Shown here: positions 51,950-63,583 of the stretch, in pieces
Position numbering within the stretch: position 1 is the first letter of the stretch
How the letters are laid out: every line of letters begins with the position of its first letter
From: Urechis unicinctus
Taxonomy: Eukaryota > Annelida > Polychaeta > Xenopneusta > Urechidae
Length of the DNA: 64,000 nt
Assembly: GCA_034190875.2 (NCBI GenBank)
Contig: CM067356.1
Location: 61,056,343-61,120,342, forward strand
Direction: 5' to 3'
The notes under the pieces: model-generated
Databases searched by the model: none
Told to the model about the DNA's origin: nothing
What the model saw: only the letters and a program-made list of their open reading frames with translations
Translations under genes and position numbers: made by a program

Positions 51950-53100
51950 GTGACTGACATTCGCTTATATGCGTAATTATCAACTATTTATGATGTTTTG
52001 ATTTGCATTAATCTTTATTATCAGAAGTTATCAGATCCCCCCTATGGTCAGACTTGTCATGTCGCTGGTGATGCTCGCTCAAACCAGAATAACAATGATG
52101 TCCATAAGCTTTATGTGCCAATAGTAATCATACGTCTGTACCGCCGCCGGTCTGTCTGCAAAAGTCAATCACAATAGCTTATGTACTAAGCTGCAGAATC
52201 ATTGATGCAGCATTGCGCGGCTCAGCACTAATGACATCTAATCCAGCTAGGCCCCCTTCTACTCGACAATACTACTGAAAAGTGGCTGGCAATATCAGCG
52301 ATAAATGGAGTAGCATCAGTAGGATTTATTAGCGGATTTATTAGCGATGTCCCCCCCCCCCACCCCCGAGGGTCGGTCCTGGGGCGGGTGCTCTTCTAAA
52401 TCTACACATATGATCTAGATAGTCACTATTTCATGTTCAATAGCAACAAAGAGGCACAGTCCAAGTGTAACAACCGTCTTCATCAATTGCCGTCATTATT
52501 TCACAGTATTGTTGAGATTGACATCAAACCTATACGTTTCGGATTTGTTTTACTCTCTCTCCTATTAAAGTTTGACATTTAAACTCATACGGTTATGTCA
52601 GCTGGCTGTACGACTACGACTTGTTAATTGGTAAACTGTAATTGTGATTCCATCTCCGTATACGTGTCTATCTCTATCTCAGTTATATAAACTACATATG
52701 GCAAACTGTTGCATCGTAATCCGGGGCCTCATTAACAATGCCCAGACGATTGACATAAATGTGTTTGACAGATTCGAGGTATGCCTGACCAATCAACTCT
52801 ACCTGTATTTATTTCGTCTGCAGAACTGCCCCTACCTACTCGAATCTTAAGGGTGATGCGTTTCAAAGCTGGTTACGTTTTTAGCCTCTACGCACCAGGT
52901 AGTTAATATTACCATGCCAATGCATAGGTCGCGATATCTGCATAGTATTACAGCCCTGTCAACCTCCTGAATACCGATAATCTTGAATTGGCTCTCGACA
53001 TTTTGTCACATACAGACACTGACATAAATCTTTACTTATTTAACCTTATCTGACAGAGAGTGTCAAGTTCACCTGACCAAAGATATGTTTATCTAATCTT
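51950..53100 (+). repeat. S3 plus following block segment, LINE-free copy
   Basis: 51.95-52.41 kb matches 27.88-28.62 kb (CCCCTATGGTCAGACTTGTC, CTGCAGAATCATTGATGCAG). From 52,430 it continues straight into the counterpart of 29.92-30.50 kb. The 1.3 kb with the retrotransposon relic present at 28.64-29.9 kb is missing, apparently deleted at ATGATCTAGATAGT. A C run with a polymorphic look (about 52,351-52,367) lies near the junction. Confidence 0.78.
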
Positions 53101-53149
53101 ATACTGGCAGTTATATTATGGTTTACGATTTAGTCACTTTTGAAAGCGA

Positions 53150-53287
53150 CTATATATATAGAGCGACTATATAGATATAGATATAGAGAGAGAGAGAGAT
53201 AGATAGAGAGAGAGAGAGATAGAGAGATATTAGAGAGAGAGAGATAGAGAGGCGCTATAGAGAGAGATAGATATATAGAGATAGAGA

Positions 53288-53341
<54 letters not shown>

Positions 53342-53478
53342 TAGAGAGATAGAGAGAGAGATCTCTCTATAGTAGAGAGAGATCTCTATAGAGAGATATA
53401 GAGAGATATATATATCTCTCTCTATATAGATAGAGAGATATATATATATATATATATATCTATATATATATATATATA

Positions 53479-53531
<53 letters not shown>
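53150..53531. repeat. Compound GAGA/TATA microsatellite
   Basis: About 240 bp of GA/GATA units with several self-complementary patches (GAGAGATCTCTC-like) pass into about 90 bp of (TA)n. It terminates the left arm of the 53.5/59.4 kb palindrome. The right arm ends in a shorter (TA)n at about 59,407, so a TA tract was present before the arms were made. Confidence 0.95.
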
Positions 53532-53535
<4 letters not shown>

Positions 53536-54741
53536 GCCACCAACCGTGATATGCTGCTCATATGATTTGGTTTGGGCCTGAAGTATGCCATGGGAAAATG
53601 AAATCCAATCAGTTAATATAAATACAGATATTTTCATGTTATTTGCATCCATTAAATAAAATGTATATAATCGCCAGACAGCAGTAAGCTAGAACAGCTC
53701 CTCATGCTATGCAAAGTCAGCTAAAATATAAATGTAATCTCAACGGTACTCTTTGTGGTTCAGAGAGAGATGAATATATTAAATTACCGTTAATGTGAAA
53801 CATGCAAGTACATGTAATTTCATAGACATCGTTGCTGTTATAGTACTGATGAGCAGACCGATTTTATCCCATGTTAACGCTGTATGGACGGAATAGCAAC
53901 GAAGTATAAGATAATTTGTTTTCATTAATGGGTTTATATGCATAGTTGCACATCACGATTTAAGAATACGGCATTCAGTGTTTCTTCGATATGCTCAAAT
54001 TTATTGGCACACAATGATAGCTTATCCCGGTTCGTATATGTAACTGTCCTCAACAGACACATTTGCACACCACGCCAAAGTGCTTCTAACAACATTCACT
54101 TTCCTGTTCGACACCTGTGCCACATTCGACTGAATGATTTACAAGATGATGTTGTCGAAACATTATCTTAAGAGCTCCATCCATTTACTGTTTCCCAGAT
54201 GATTAAATTGTTCCTCCCGGTTTGAGATGTCATTTGCTACTTAGCGTGCTGACCATTATATATTTTTATTTATAAGGCAGTGGTTCTGGCACGCAGGCAA
54301 TACGTCGTTCATGGCATAAATAGGTATTGGATGAGTGTTGCCATGGACGACTTCAGCGTCATTATGTATCAGCGTTGTAACATTGACTGTTTCTTACAGG
54401 CATACCGCAATGCGTCTGATTGAGATGTCAATAGTTCATCAAATGGTGTTTGGGTGATCCTACCACAGACATACATTATTGCAAATGGTGATTATATTAT
54501 GTGTCTGCGTGAACAAGACATTTGCCATCTCCACATACAACGCCATATTGAATCAAGTCGCATTCTGGTTGTAATCATCGTAAGGTAATAAATATGGCTC
54601 AGTAGCCTCATTGGAAGTCCGTCTGTGTCTTGTTAGGTTTTTCATCATTTGGCTATTATATATATCCCATTGTACATTTAATAACATCCGGTGGCCAGCG
54701 GTTGTGTTTGTCATTCCAAGTGCTCACATGTTGTCCTTTAT
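53532..54741 (-). repeat. Palindrome left arm (segment R4, minus copy)
   Basis: This is the inverted partner of about 58,159-59,407. 53,938-54,171 and 58,770-59,003 translate identically over 77 codons when each is read outward to inward, so identity there is essentially complete. Elsewhere occasional indels shift the register by about 40 bases in total. The arm continues, after the transposon insertion, at 57,825-57,929. Confidence 0.92.
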
Positions 54742-54832
54742 CAGGTCAATGACGACCGCAGAACGAAGTACGTACCTCGATCGAGGTACGTACTTCGTTT
54801 CTAGTACGTCGTACTTGGTTTGAAGTATGCAT
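54742..54832 (+). repeat. E1 left terminal inverted repeat with 38-bp perfect palindrome
   Basis: The repeat pairs with 57,728-57,819. Within it, 54,762-54,799 is a perfect palindrome (AACGAAGTACGTACCTCGA followed by its reverse complement). Related AAGTACG/CGTACTT units recur at 54,803-54,812, 55,193, 57,321 and 57,748, which suggests subterminal protein-binding sites. Confidence 0.85.
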
Positions 54833-56642
54833 ACATAAACATTAATTTTCTCAACTGTTTAGCAAATTGTGACATCATTTACTGAAATTTGGTGGGGTTA
54901 AATCGAGGAAACCCTCTAAGTAGTCACAGCCTCGATTTGGGACCATACTTAGCGTTGCACATATACGAGAAGGCTTTTTTACGCGTTTTCAAACTTTAGT
55001 TCGGCGGCCATCGCGTGTCTTTTCCGACTATTGATGAGGCAAAAATACTTTTTGAATCAGTATGGCAAAGTTTGTTTAGATTATATGAAATATAGTTAAG
55101 TGAAAATTGTATGGCATATTTGTGACTTATGGATGATAACATCACGCCCCATGTCAATCCATTTGCACAACCGATATTTGCGTACTCCAAACGAAGTACG
55201 CCGTATAATGGTGGTTTCAAATTTCGCTTGTTGTCTACCCGGGTCTGATTGAGAGTGCTCATATACGCATTCAGTTGTGTTTAAAAATGAAATGGTCTTC
55301 TCAAATAGATTAACAAAGCGGCCAGATGTTTGATATTGAACAGAATGCCCCCCAAAACACCACAACAGTAAGTTTTCATACTTTTGTTGGCCTGTTCTGT
55401 TTGCGTTTTTGAAAACTTTTGTTCTTGTTTTAATTGGCTATTAGGTTATTAGGCTTTACAGATGGAAACGAGCATCATTACATATGTAATGAACATTATC
55501 ATTTTAGCATTCTTAAAGTTTACCAGATATAGAATGGATTGTTCACAAAATCACAGTGTCACCGATCATGTTGTATTGAAATTGACTATGCTTTATTACA
55601 ATTACTTCCATAGCATTGTGGACAGTGGTCATAAGATTATTTCTTGTCGGTAAACTTCATGATGGTGTTTATTCTACATGCTGCTAATAATTGAGTTTCT
55701 ATCGGCCAAATCATATGCCTTTAATCATATGCAATATATCATGCAGATCCATATTGCTTTAAGAAGTGGAGGAACAGCAATGTTTGAGCTAATTTAATTT
55801 TTATAAATAATTCTCAAGTAGCAAATTGTGTTCAAAATCACATACATACAATATTCGGTATTACATAATATTAAAGATACCGAGTAATCCCCGAGTGCAG
55901 GTACACTACAAATCAATTACCAGTATTACAATGAGGCAGATAATGATAACAAGTATAGAAATGTTATGAGTGTTTGACAGCTAAAGGTATATGTATGATG
56001 TTGATAGAATAAGTGAGATACAAAACTATGATGTGTCTAGGACAGGTTACTCAACGCAGGATAAAGCTACTTTAATAGGTCATGACACAGATAGGATTAA
56101 TTGATATTGATATACCTATACATGTACAGACATACATATTACAACAGTGAGTGTTGAATGACAAAACTAGAGGAAAGCATGTACAAAAGGTGGGATGTCA
56201 TTGAAAACGGAAAGGGGTGGGGATGGTTTGTAACAGAGTGCAAATTGATGTGATGTTGTTGAAATCTAATTGCAAAAGACACTAAAGCACTAGTTACCTG
56301 ACCATATCCGCGCAGGATTTAATTGGGGCAGCCTCTTCCCTTCCAAGGAGAAAAGATAAGGACTAATGCGATAACGTTTACAAGTTCAACTGTGCACAAA
56401 ATGCACCCCAACCTATGTTTTCATAAAAATGGAATCCAGAATAAAATATTCTCTCTGTTTCTGTTGTTTGGAACGGAATATATTGAAATTACTTAAACTT
56501 TCAGAGATCCAAAGTGGAAACACCTCACAGGTAAAATTCATATTGCATACATATTTGATGGTACTGAATGCCGCAATATTCTGGTTGAGTATATAGACGA
56601 GAACAGGCGAAACCTGGTACACCCCTCACAGGAATAGTTTCT

Positions 56643-56936
56643 TCATTGAGAGAGCTGAAACAAACTTTCAGCGGCTTGGAACTCATCACTAACGGCTGAA
56701 GGAATGTTCAAGTCTGGATAGATTTCATCCACTTCGTCAATGCATGATTGACAGAACTTAGGAGCAGTCTTTGTGTAATGGACAGATTCTGTTTTTCCAA
56801 CCAAATCCAACAGTTTTTCTTTGACACCACTTGGAAATTTCAATTTCAGGTTTCTAGTTTCCAAACATCCTCATTGTGATTGAAGGCTTTCAGTAGAAAC
56901 CGTTTTGAAAAGGGCATGGCCAATAGCTGTTTCATT
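56643..56936 (-). CDS. E1 candidate exon B, unknown protein
   Basis: Read from a strong 3' splice site (TTTTTTTCCAG, then AATGAAAC; exon start 56,936), the frame gives MKQLLAMPFSKRFLLKAFNH and stops shortly after. An overlapping frame from about 56,864 continues LETRNLKLKFPSGVKEKLLD and ends at the stop at 56,643. So either there is a frameshift near 56,860, or a weaker site (AAACTAG, then AAACCTG; exon start 56,853) is used. The latter joins exon A in phase. The protein has a Cys-x2-Cys (KFCQSCIDEVDEIYP) and an acidic tail. I recognise no family. It is minus strand, in the right half of the transposon. Confidence 0.5.
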
Positions 56937-57488
56937 CTGGAAAAAAACCCACAGTAATTCAGACACTGTCTTGTCAAATACATAACATTATATATTATAA
57001 TCTATGTTTAAGTACACAACACAAACCAGCAATTCTTGTGAGATTTTTTTATATCACCCTCTACTAATAGACTAAATCATATTCGGTTGGAATTATTGAC
57101 ATTGTCACTTCAAGCCGTGCACGACGTTTTATGAATTGATATGTATAGGGTCTACTACCTTCAGAGTGGGGCTATGTCATTTCTTAAGTATGAGTTTTAC
57201 AAATTCTAAAACTAATTATCTCATAACCTGTGGTTCGGTCGCATGATTCATAAGTGTCATTCTTTATTTGTATACGATCTACTATCAGAATATGGCACCA
57301 ATTCAAAAGGAAGCACACCATACTTCGATTTAAGTACGATCGCATCACTACGCCATTGTTTCAGAAAAATCATTCAACAGGGGTGTTATATTATAAGCGA
57401 TAGCTCATTAATTATGCCATAGAATTTTGAATAACATGTAATGTATCATAAGAGGATATACTTGTAAATGAGAAAACCTAGACCTTAC

Positions 57489-57730
57489 CTCTGCCATGTT
57501 GATGTGTGTACAAAATTTAAACCATGAAAGCAGAAAAACTTGCAGTCGCTGTCGAATAATGGAAGTGAAAACTCTTCTTGTGAAGGCCCGATATCGCTCA
57601 CAACAACAGATTTGGTTTCAAATGTAGGCCATAATATATTTGCATAATTAAATCGTTCAAAGCCAATCACATTTAAGAAAATTATGTCATAAAATGCAAA
57701 ACAGCAGAGGGCGGTGGCACGACTATCATG
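57489..57730 (-). CDS. E1 candidate exon A, unknown protein
   Basis: An open minus-strand frame runs from the inner edge of the right terminal repeat to a good 5' splice site (ATGGCAGAG, then GTAAGG; exon end 57,489). It includes ERFNYANILWPTFETKSVVV and CKFFCFHGLNFVHTSTW. No ATG begins this frame. A different frame has an ATG at about 57,730 but closes quickly, so the start is unresolved or the gene is decayed. Exon A plus B would be under 150 residues, too short for a complete transposase. Confidence 0.4.
57701..57720 (+). promoter_or_regulatory. CTCF-like motif inside E1 right end
   Basis: ACAGCAGAGGGCGGTGGCAC matches the core of the bilaterian CTCF consensus (CCASYAGRKGGCRS) at nearly every position. 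It lies just inside the right terminal repeat. This is a single sequence match with no other support. Confidence 0.25.
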
Positions 57731-57819
57731 CGTACCTCAATCGAGGTGCGCCGTACTTAGAACGAAGTACGTAACTCGATCGATGTACGTACTTTATTCT
57801 GCGGTCAGTCCGCGACCTG
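57728..57819 (-). repeat. E1 right terminal inverted repeat
   Basis: Read on the minus strand it begins CAGGTCGCGGACTGACCGCA, then continues GAATAAAGTACGTACATCGA and TCGAGTTACGTACTTCGTTC. This aligns with the left repeat with about 20% mismatch and two small indels. The palindrome is imperfect at this end. Confidence 0.85.
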
Positions 57820-57827
57820 TTTATGTT

Positions 57828-58158
57828 ATGTAAACAAACTTCCAAATACATAACCCACGCGTGCGGTGTAGCCACGCAAGGCAGCTTATATGAAAGGATA
57901 CCATGCATCTCTCTGAATGAAGTGGAAGTCTGGCCTTGAAATACGACAGAAGCTTTGTGTAGTGAAGATCACAGACGTTTAGTGTCGGTGTGCGTTGTTG
58001 ATGATGCTTCTTGCAAAAAGGCCATACACCTCATCGAAATTCTGCTATTCCTTATCACTTCCACTTCATTCAGAGAGATGCATGGTATCCTTTCATATAA
58101 GCTGCCTTGCGTGGCTACAGCGCACGCGTGGGTTATGTATTTGGGAGTTCGTTTGCAT
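57828..58158. repeat. Palindrome apex: 102-bp arms, 127-bp loop
   Basis: 57,828-57,929 and 58,057-58,158 are reverse complements with 4 mismatches in 102 (about 96%). The shared core contains ATGCATGGTATCCTTTCATA. The arms are the innermost part of the same palindrome as 53.53-54.74/58.16-59.41 kb, once the transposon E1 is removed. Two mirror open frames across the arms merely reflect the symmetry. Confidence 0.93.
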
Positions 58159-59407
58159 CACATAAAGGACAACATGTGAGCAATGGGTATGACAAACACA
58201 ACCGCTGGCCATCGGATAATATTAACAATAATATGCACAATGGGATATATATAATAGCCACCCACGTGAAAACGCAAGATGGGAGAGGCCAAATGATGAA
58301 AAACCTACCAAGACACCGACAGGCTTCCAATGGCGCTACCGTGCCATATTTATTACCTTACGATGAATACAACCAGAATGCGACTTGATTCAATATGGCG
58401 TTGTATGTGGAGATGGCAAATATCTTGTTTACGCAGACATATAATATAATCACCATTTGCAATAATGTATGTCTATGGTAGGATCACCCAAACACCATTT
58501 GATGAACTATTGACATCTCAATCAGACGCATTGCAGTATGCCTGTAAAAAACAGTCAATGTTACAACGCTGATACATAATGACGCTGAAGTCGACCACGG
58601 CAACACTCATCCAATACCTATTTATGCCATGAACGACGTATTGTCTGCATGTCAGAACCACTGCCTTATGAATAAAAATATACAATGGTCAGCACGCTAA
58701 GTAGCAAATGACATCTCAAACCGGGAGGAACAATTTAATCATCTGGGAAACAGTAAATGGATGGAGCTCTTAAGATAATGTTTCGACAACATCATCTTGT
58801 AAATCATTCAGTCGAATGTGGCATAGATGTCGAACAGGAAAGTGAATGTTGTTAGAAGCACTTTGGCGTGGTGTGCAAATGTGTCTGTTGAGGACAGTTA
58901 CATATACGAACCGGGATAAGCTATCATTGTGTGCCAATAAATTTGAGCATATCGAAGAAACACTGAATGCCGTATTCTTAAATCGTGATGTGCAACTATG
59001 CATATAAACCCATTAATGAAAACAAATTATCTTATACTTCGTTGCTATTCCGTCCATACAGCGTTAACATGGGGTAAAATCGGTCTGCTCATCAGTACTA
59101 TAACAGCAAAGATGTCTATGAAATTACATGTACTTGCATGTTTCACATTAACGGTAATTTAATATATTCATCTCTCTCAGAACCACAAAGAGTACCGTTG
59201 AGATTACATTTATATTTTAGCTGACTTTGCATAGCATGAGGGGCTGTTCTAGCTTACTGCTGTCTGGCGATTATATACATTTTATTTAATGGATGCAAAC
59301 AACAAAAAAATATCTGTATTTATATTAACTGATTGGATGTCATTTATCCATGGCATACTTCAGGCCCCAACCAAATCATATGAGCTGTATATCTCGGTTG
59401 GTGACTT
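58159..59407 (+). repeat. Palindrome right arm (segment R4, plus copy)
   Basis: This is the uninterrupted partner of the left arm and holds the empty target site of E1 at its inner end. It is also collinear with 18.83-19.95 kb at lower identity. The palindrome therefore arose by inverted duplication of one R4 copy, well after the 18-kb and 58-kb copies separated. Confidence 0.92.
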
Positions 59408-59431
59408 ATATATATATATATATGGTAGCCA

Positions 59432-59930
59432 ATATATATGGTTTTGTTAAATTAGACTGATTAGCTGGTCTCCTTAGCTAGCAATTTCATCAGCAGCACC
59501 AGCAGCTGAATTATTGCTGTTGTTGTTAAGGCGTTAGCCATTTCGGCCATGAACCAACGAAATATACGTCAAACCATACTGTGCCAGTTACATGCAACAA
59601 AGGGCACAACATGAGACGCAATAGACAAATTCACCAACAATTCGACCTACCACAAGGACTATCCAAAAGAACACACCGAAAAGCACAAATGTGTTGCAAT
59701 GTTATGAAGGCGACAAATATCCATTCAAAACTTTTCTGTTAGATTGCACCTCCGCTAAGAAAGTCTGCACTAACCTAGCACAAACGCGATAATTTCAACC
59801 CGTTCTTCAGTACACCACACCATTATATTTACATTATATTAAATGATCGCTTTGTTATGATATATGAAAAGCCAACTAGGTTGCGAGTCATTTTATGTGC
59901 CACAGGAATCTAGCCATAGCTCTTTTAATG
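59432..59930 (+). repeat. Continuation of segment R4
   Basis: TTTCGGCCATGAACCAACGA, ACCAACAATTCGACC and TTAGATTGCACCTC match 20.35-20.58 kb. The GCTAGCAATTTCATCAGCAG stretch is inverted at 31.41-31.44 kb. Non-coding. Confidence 0.7.
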
Positions 59931-60187
59931 TACGTTCCATCAACTTGACATTCTTGATCTTGCTCATACTGAACGGCCATGATCCTTTTTGTTATCTGTT
60001 TCACATGTTAATATATGCTTCCCTATAAGAAAATGCGCTCTTGACAGAACAATGCGTTCATGATGCAACAGATCAATACTACTTAGTGCTCTAAATCACA
60101 GATTATGCTTCGCCTCAACATATTTTTATGTTATGGGCAGTTTCTTCTTCATTGTAGAAATTTTAAACTGACCGTACTACGCAAAAC

Positions 60188-60440
60188 CTAAGTAAATAAG
60201 ATCAATTTATTATTCACTGAATCGCTACATACACGCTTCATTAAAATGTTAGAAGCATAATTAATCAACCCATACAACTTCTCAGCATCTTCTTCTTTCT
60301 GTACAGTGCAAGACCTTCTCTGAGGCATCGTCGTACTAAATGTGAGCTGTACATGGTCGCTGTGAGGCGCAAATATATTTACAAAGTTAAAAGAGAATAA
60401 AATCTTGCGACTTGAATGACAATCCAGGGTCAAGAGTCCA
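60188..60440 (-). pseudogene. Possible retrotransposon 3' end, partner of 31.1-31.23 kb
   Basis: The minus-strand frame reads FVNIFAPHSDHVQLTFSTTM and continues PQRRSCTVQKEEDAEKLYG. The DNA matches 31.10-31.25 kb in the opposite orientation, through GTACAGCTCACATTTAGTAC, and at the same point runs into GAAGAAGAAGATG. It looks like the end of the same second LINE family, but the protein itself is not recognised. Confidence 0.4.
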
Positions 60441-60457
60441 TTTGCATCTACTTATAT

Positions 60458-61045
60458 GTCATGTAAAAACTATTTAACAACAATATGTTATGGGCTACAA
60501 TGGTTTCGGCACCTGCCCCGGTTTGTGGTGATGGCAAACTGCGTCTTCTGAAAACAGAGGCATTATAATATAGCCGTTTGCCATTATTCATGTTTGCTGT
60601 TGGTCTTCATTGTACTTATGAGTTGTGAAGCTCGTGATATCATCATATGCATATATATTTATGCTGATATCTCTTTTGGAAACGATCAGCCATTACCTAT
60701 TTATGTGCAATACATCCCGTGAAATGTCGGTACGGATCTTCCTTGAGCGGCTTATCTTGGTTGAATTTATCTCCAGATAAATTACCCAGTGACTTTATAT
60801 ATGTAGCACCCTGATAACTGCGTACATTTGCATCCAGGTTGATTACTGCATTACTTCAGGCATGTCAGAATTTGCTACCATGTCATGAGTAAATATTAAT
60901 TAGCGTCTAATGCCGACAGCACAGGTGTTGCGCAAAGAGAGTTAATAGATTAAGAAGTCCAGCTGTGTCACATTAAGAAATAAATAGGATTTACTATATG
61001 GAAAAGCTAATAAAACGCTGATGGGCATCTATTTCCTCAATTTAT
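60458..61045 (+). repeat. Long inverted repeat, left arm
   Basis: Inverted partner of 62,975-63,583. Landmarks are GTCATGTAAAA, GATGGCAAACTGCGTCTTCT, AACGATCAGCCATTACCTAT, GCGGCTTATCTTGGTTGAAT, GTACATTTGCATCCAGGTTG and AAGAAATAAATAGGATTTAC. Identity is about 85% by eye. The loop (61,046-62,974) holds R3 plus, the R2 core minus, and R3 minus. Confidence 0.88.
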
Positions 61046-62974
61046 CATGTTTAAGGATGAATTCAAATATGCTTGATAGCAAGGTAAAAGCAGCGTCGCG
61101 TGGCAATATATCAATGCTTGTTATTGCGGATGCTGTGCATCATATGCTAATTTAAAACAGCATCGGATCAAATATTATGCATTAGATTGGATTTCATATC
61201 ACAGCCATGATTATAACAAGCCTAAACAGCCACCACCGCATATACTGGGAACGACGGCGTGGCATTGTAGACCACCTTTGGATGAACTATATACCCTGAA
61301 TATCTATACTATAAAATTTGATTTATAGCAAGCGGATGACTCTGCGTTGAGAATGCGCATCATCACTGGATTGTTTGCAAACATCACCATGTTGAATCAG
61401 ATCGCATCCTAATTATGTTTATTGTAAGATAGTGATTGTGACATGTGCGAGCTAATGCTTTCCTGTCACTCCTTAGTATGTTTTGTCTATTTGGACTCTT
61501 CCAACGGTCGATGCAGTAAGTGTTTTCTCGTGTTCCACGTGGAAGGCTCTCTTGGATCCTGTTTAACGTAACGTCGAATTCACGGGGAGAAGCAGGTTGG
61601 GTCAAATCTAGCAATAGAAAAATCCACATTGTGTTAACATAACCATTATGCTATAAGAAGCCGTACCTGTCAATGTTGCTCGACCACTGTGATAATCGTG
61701 TATAATAAGTTGGGACTTAAAGGATGAGTATGTTTTACACTGAACTGCTCTGTGTGTATGTCAAACGGGGGCAATTCCAAATAATTCAATACATCCGCGA
61801 CATCACTAAGATGCATTAAATCGCAAATCATCAAAAGGCACTAAACATTGATAACCATATCGTCCTGTCCGATATGTAAGGCTAGATATATCTAATACTT
61901 TTGTCCCGAGTGCATATTCCTGACGGAACGTAATTAATATTCAATAAATGGTACGCAGTAGGTTCTTGTGGTCATTCACAGCGGGACATCTCAATTGATT
62001 ATACCGGTAAAATGTAGTGTTCCACCCGTTCGCATTTCATTTAGATATTTCAGGTTTTTCTCAGGGGGACAACATAAATTATGAAGCCAAGAATTGGTGT
62101 ATGATGCAAAGAAATGACATAAATTACATGAAATCACAGAACAATACATCTTTAACTAGCAGGTACTCGTAGACTGATGGCCAAGAACAATATACTCGCT
62201 TGCATAGTCATCAGTATCGGTTAACCATGGTGATACTGACCAGATGTACCTTGCCGACAATGTATGATTAACGGGATCAGGATCATCAGCCATATACACC
62301 TTCCAAACGCTGAAATGTTGTATGAATAACAGAATACCAATGAGTCAACGTTTTCAATGAAAAGCTGGACGATTCACCTTGATGGATTGATACCACTAAC
62401 ACCATGGAGAAGTTGATATTGTCATATCGACACTATATGTCTTGAATAAACAAAGTGACATGAAAACTAATAATAGTAGTACATCGGGTGCATTACGTTT
62501 TATGACTCGAAATTAGTATATTATTATATTATATTGATCTATGCTTCATGTGACGGAGATTCGCATCTTTGAGCATTATGGCATTGAATGTGTAACCAAT
62601 GTTGGGTGCAAATCGTTGTAGGTAAATTCGCACTTATAGCATTATTTCCGATGCGTCTATGGTTTCTCAGTACTGTTCGTTTTTTTGTTTGTGCTGCGAT
62701 ATCGCATCCAGATGGCCACTAGTGTTCGGCAAACTGTTAGATATTCTACCCTTGTGGGCAATTTGTCAGTAAATAACATTGTTCGACATGATTGTGGTTA
62801 ATTGGAGGGGCATACCAACGTCACATTGTCTTCATTATGCGTTGATAATTGATCGTTGACCCCATGATAATCCTAGTACAGGTATACATCTGACATAAGG
62901 GATTTCAAGTTCATCCAAATGTGGTCTAAAACGCGACGTTAATATCATGCATATTAAAATGCACGCTTCCACAT
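61046..62974. repeat. Loop of the 60.46/63.58 kb inverted repeat
   Basis: 61.07-61.27 kb is R3 plus (GCAGCGTCGCGTGGCAATAT). 61.38-61.57 kb is the R2 core, minus (GGACTCTTCCAACGGTCGAT, TTCCACGTGG). 61.73-62.93 kb is collinear with 32.78-33.97 kb. An 81-codon minus frame (61,384-61,629) is not preserved in the 32-kb copy. No gene. Confidence 0.75.
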
Positions 62975-63583
62975 AATAAATTGAGGAAATAGACGCCAAT
63001 CAGCGTTGTATTAGCTTTTCCAGATAGTAAATCCTATTTATTTCTTAATGTCACACTGCTGTGCTTCTTAACCCATTAACTCTCTTTGGGATACACCTAT
63101 GCTGTTCGCACTAGACGCTAATTAATATTTACTCATGACATGGTAGCACTTTCTGACATGCAGTGATCAACCTGGATGCAAATGTACGCGGTTATCAGGA
63201 TGCTGTATATAGAAGGTCACTGGGCAATTTATCTGGAAATAAATTCAACCAAGATAAGCCGTTCATGAAAGATTCGTACCGACATTTCACCTGATATATT
63301 GCGAATGAATAGGTAATGACTGATCGTTCCCAAAGGAGTATAAATATAAAAGGGGGTTAGAAGATTGACTGTTTCTTTCAGCCAGACCTTGAAGCGTGTG
63401 GTGATGATATCACGAGCTTCACAAATTACAACAAAGACCAACAGCAGACATGAATAATGGCAAACGGCTATAATATAGAGCCTCTGTTTTCAGAAGACGC
63501 AGTTTGCCAACACCAAAAACCGGTGCAGGTCCCGAAACGATAGTTGTCCATAACATACTGTGGTTCAATAGCTTTTACATGAC
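62975..63583 (-). repeat. Long inverted repeat, right arm
   Basis: Reverse partner of 60,458-61,045. The first 300 bp also match 34.19-34.49 kb directly (CCAGATAGTAAATCCTATTT, GATGCAAATGTACGCGGTTA). The 34-kb copy lacks the outer half of the arm. Confidence 0.88.

Larger units (their letters stand above)
54742..57819. mobile_element. DNA transposon E1, 3,078 bp, 5-bp TTTAT target duplication
   Basis: Both ends start CAGGTC...GACCGCAGAA and share about 90 bp of inverted sequence at roughly 80% identity. TTTAT precedes the left end (54,737-54,741) and follows the right end (57,820-57,824). The opposite palindrome arm carries the uninterrupted site (GCATCACATAAAGGAC, about 58,155-58,170), with only one ATAAA. 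That gives both boundaries and proves insertion. The superfamily is open: a 5-bp duplication with CAGGT ends does not match a superfamily I can name with confidence. It contains minus-strand candidate exons but no recognisable DDE motif. The interior is more AT-rich on the left half. Confidence 0.88.

Noticed and set aside
57726-58179. Mirror frames sharing MHGILSYKLPCVAT as duplicated small genes
   Set aside because: They lie on the two 102-bp arms of the palindrome apex, so the symmetry alone explains the shared translation.
53938-59003. Identical 77-codon frames at 53,938-54,171 (plus) and 58,770-59,003 (minus) as a conserved gene pair
   Set aside because: The identity comes from the near-perfect palindrome arms. 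The 19.5-kb and 31.8-kb relatives do not keep the frame, and no domain is visible.
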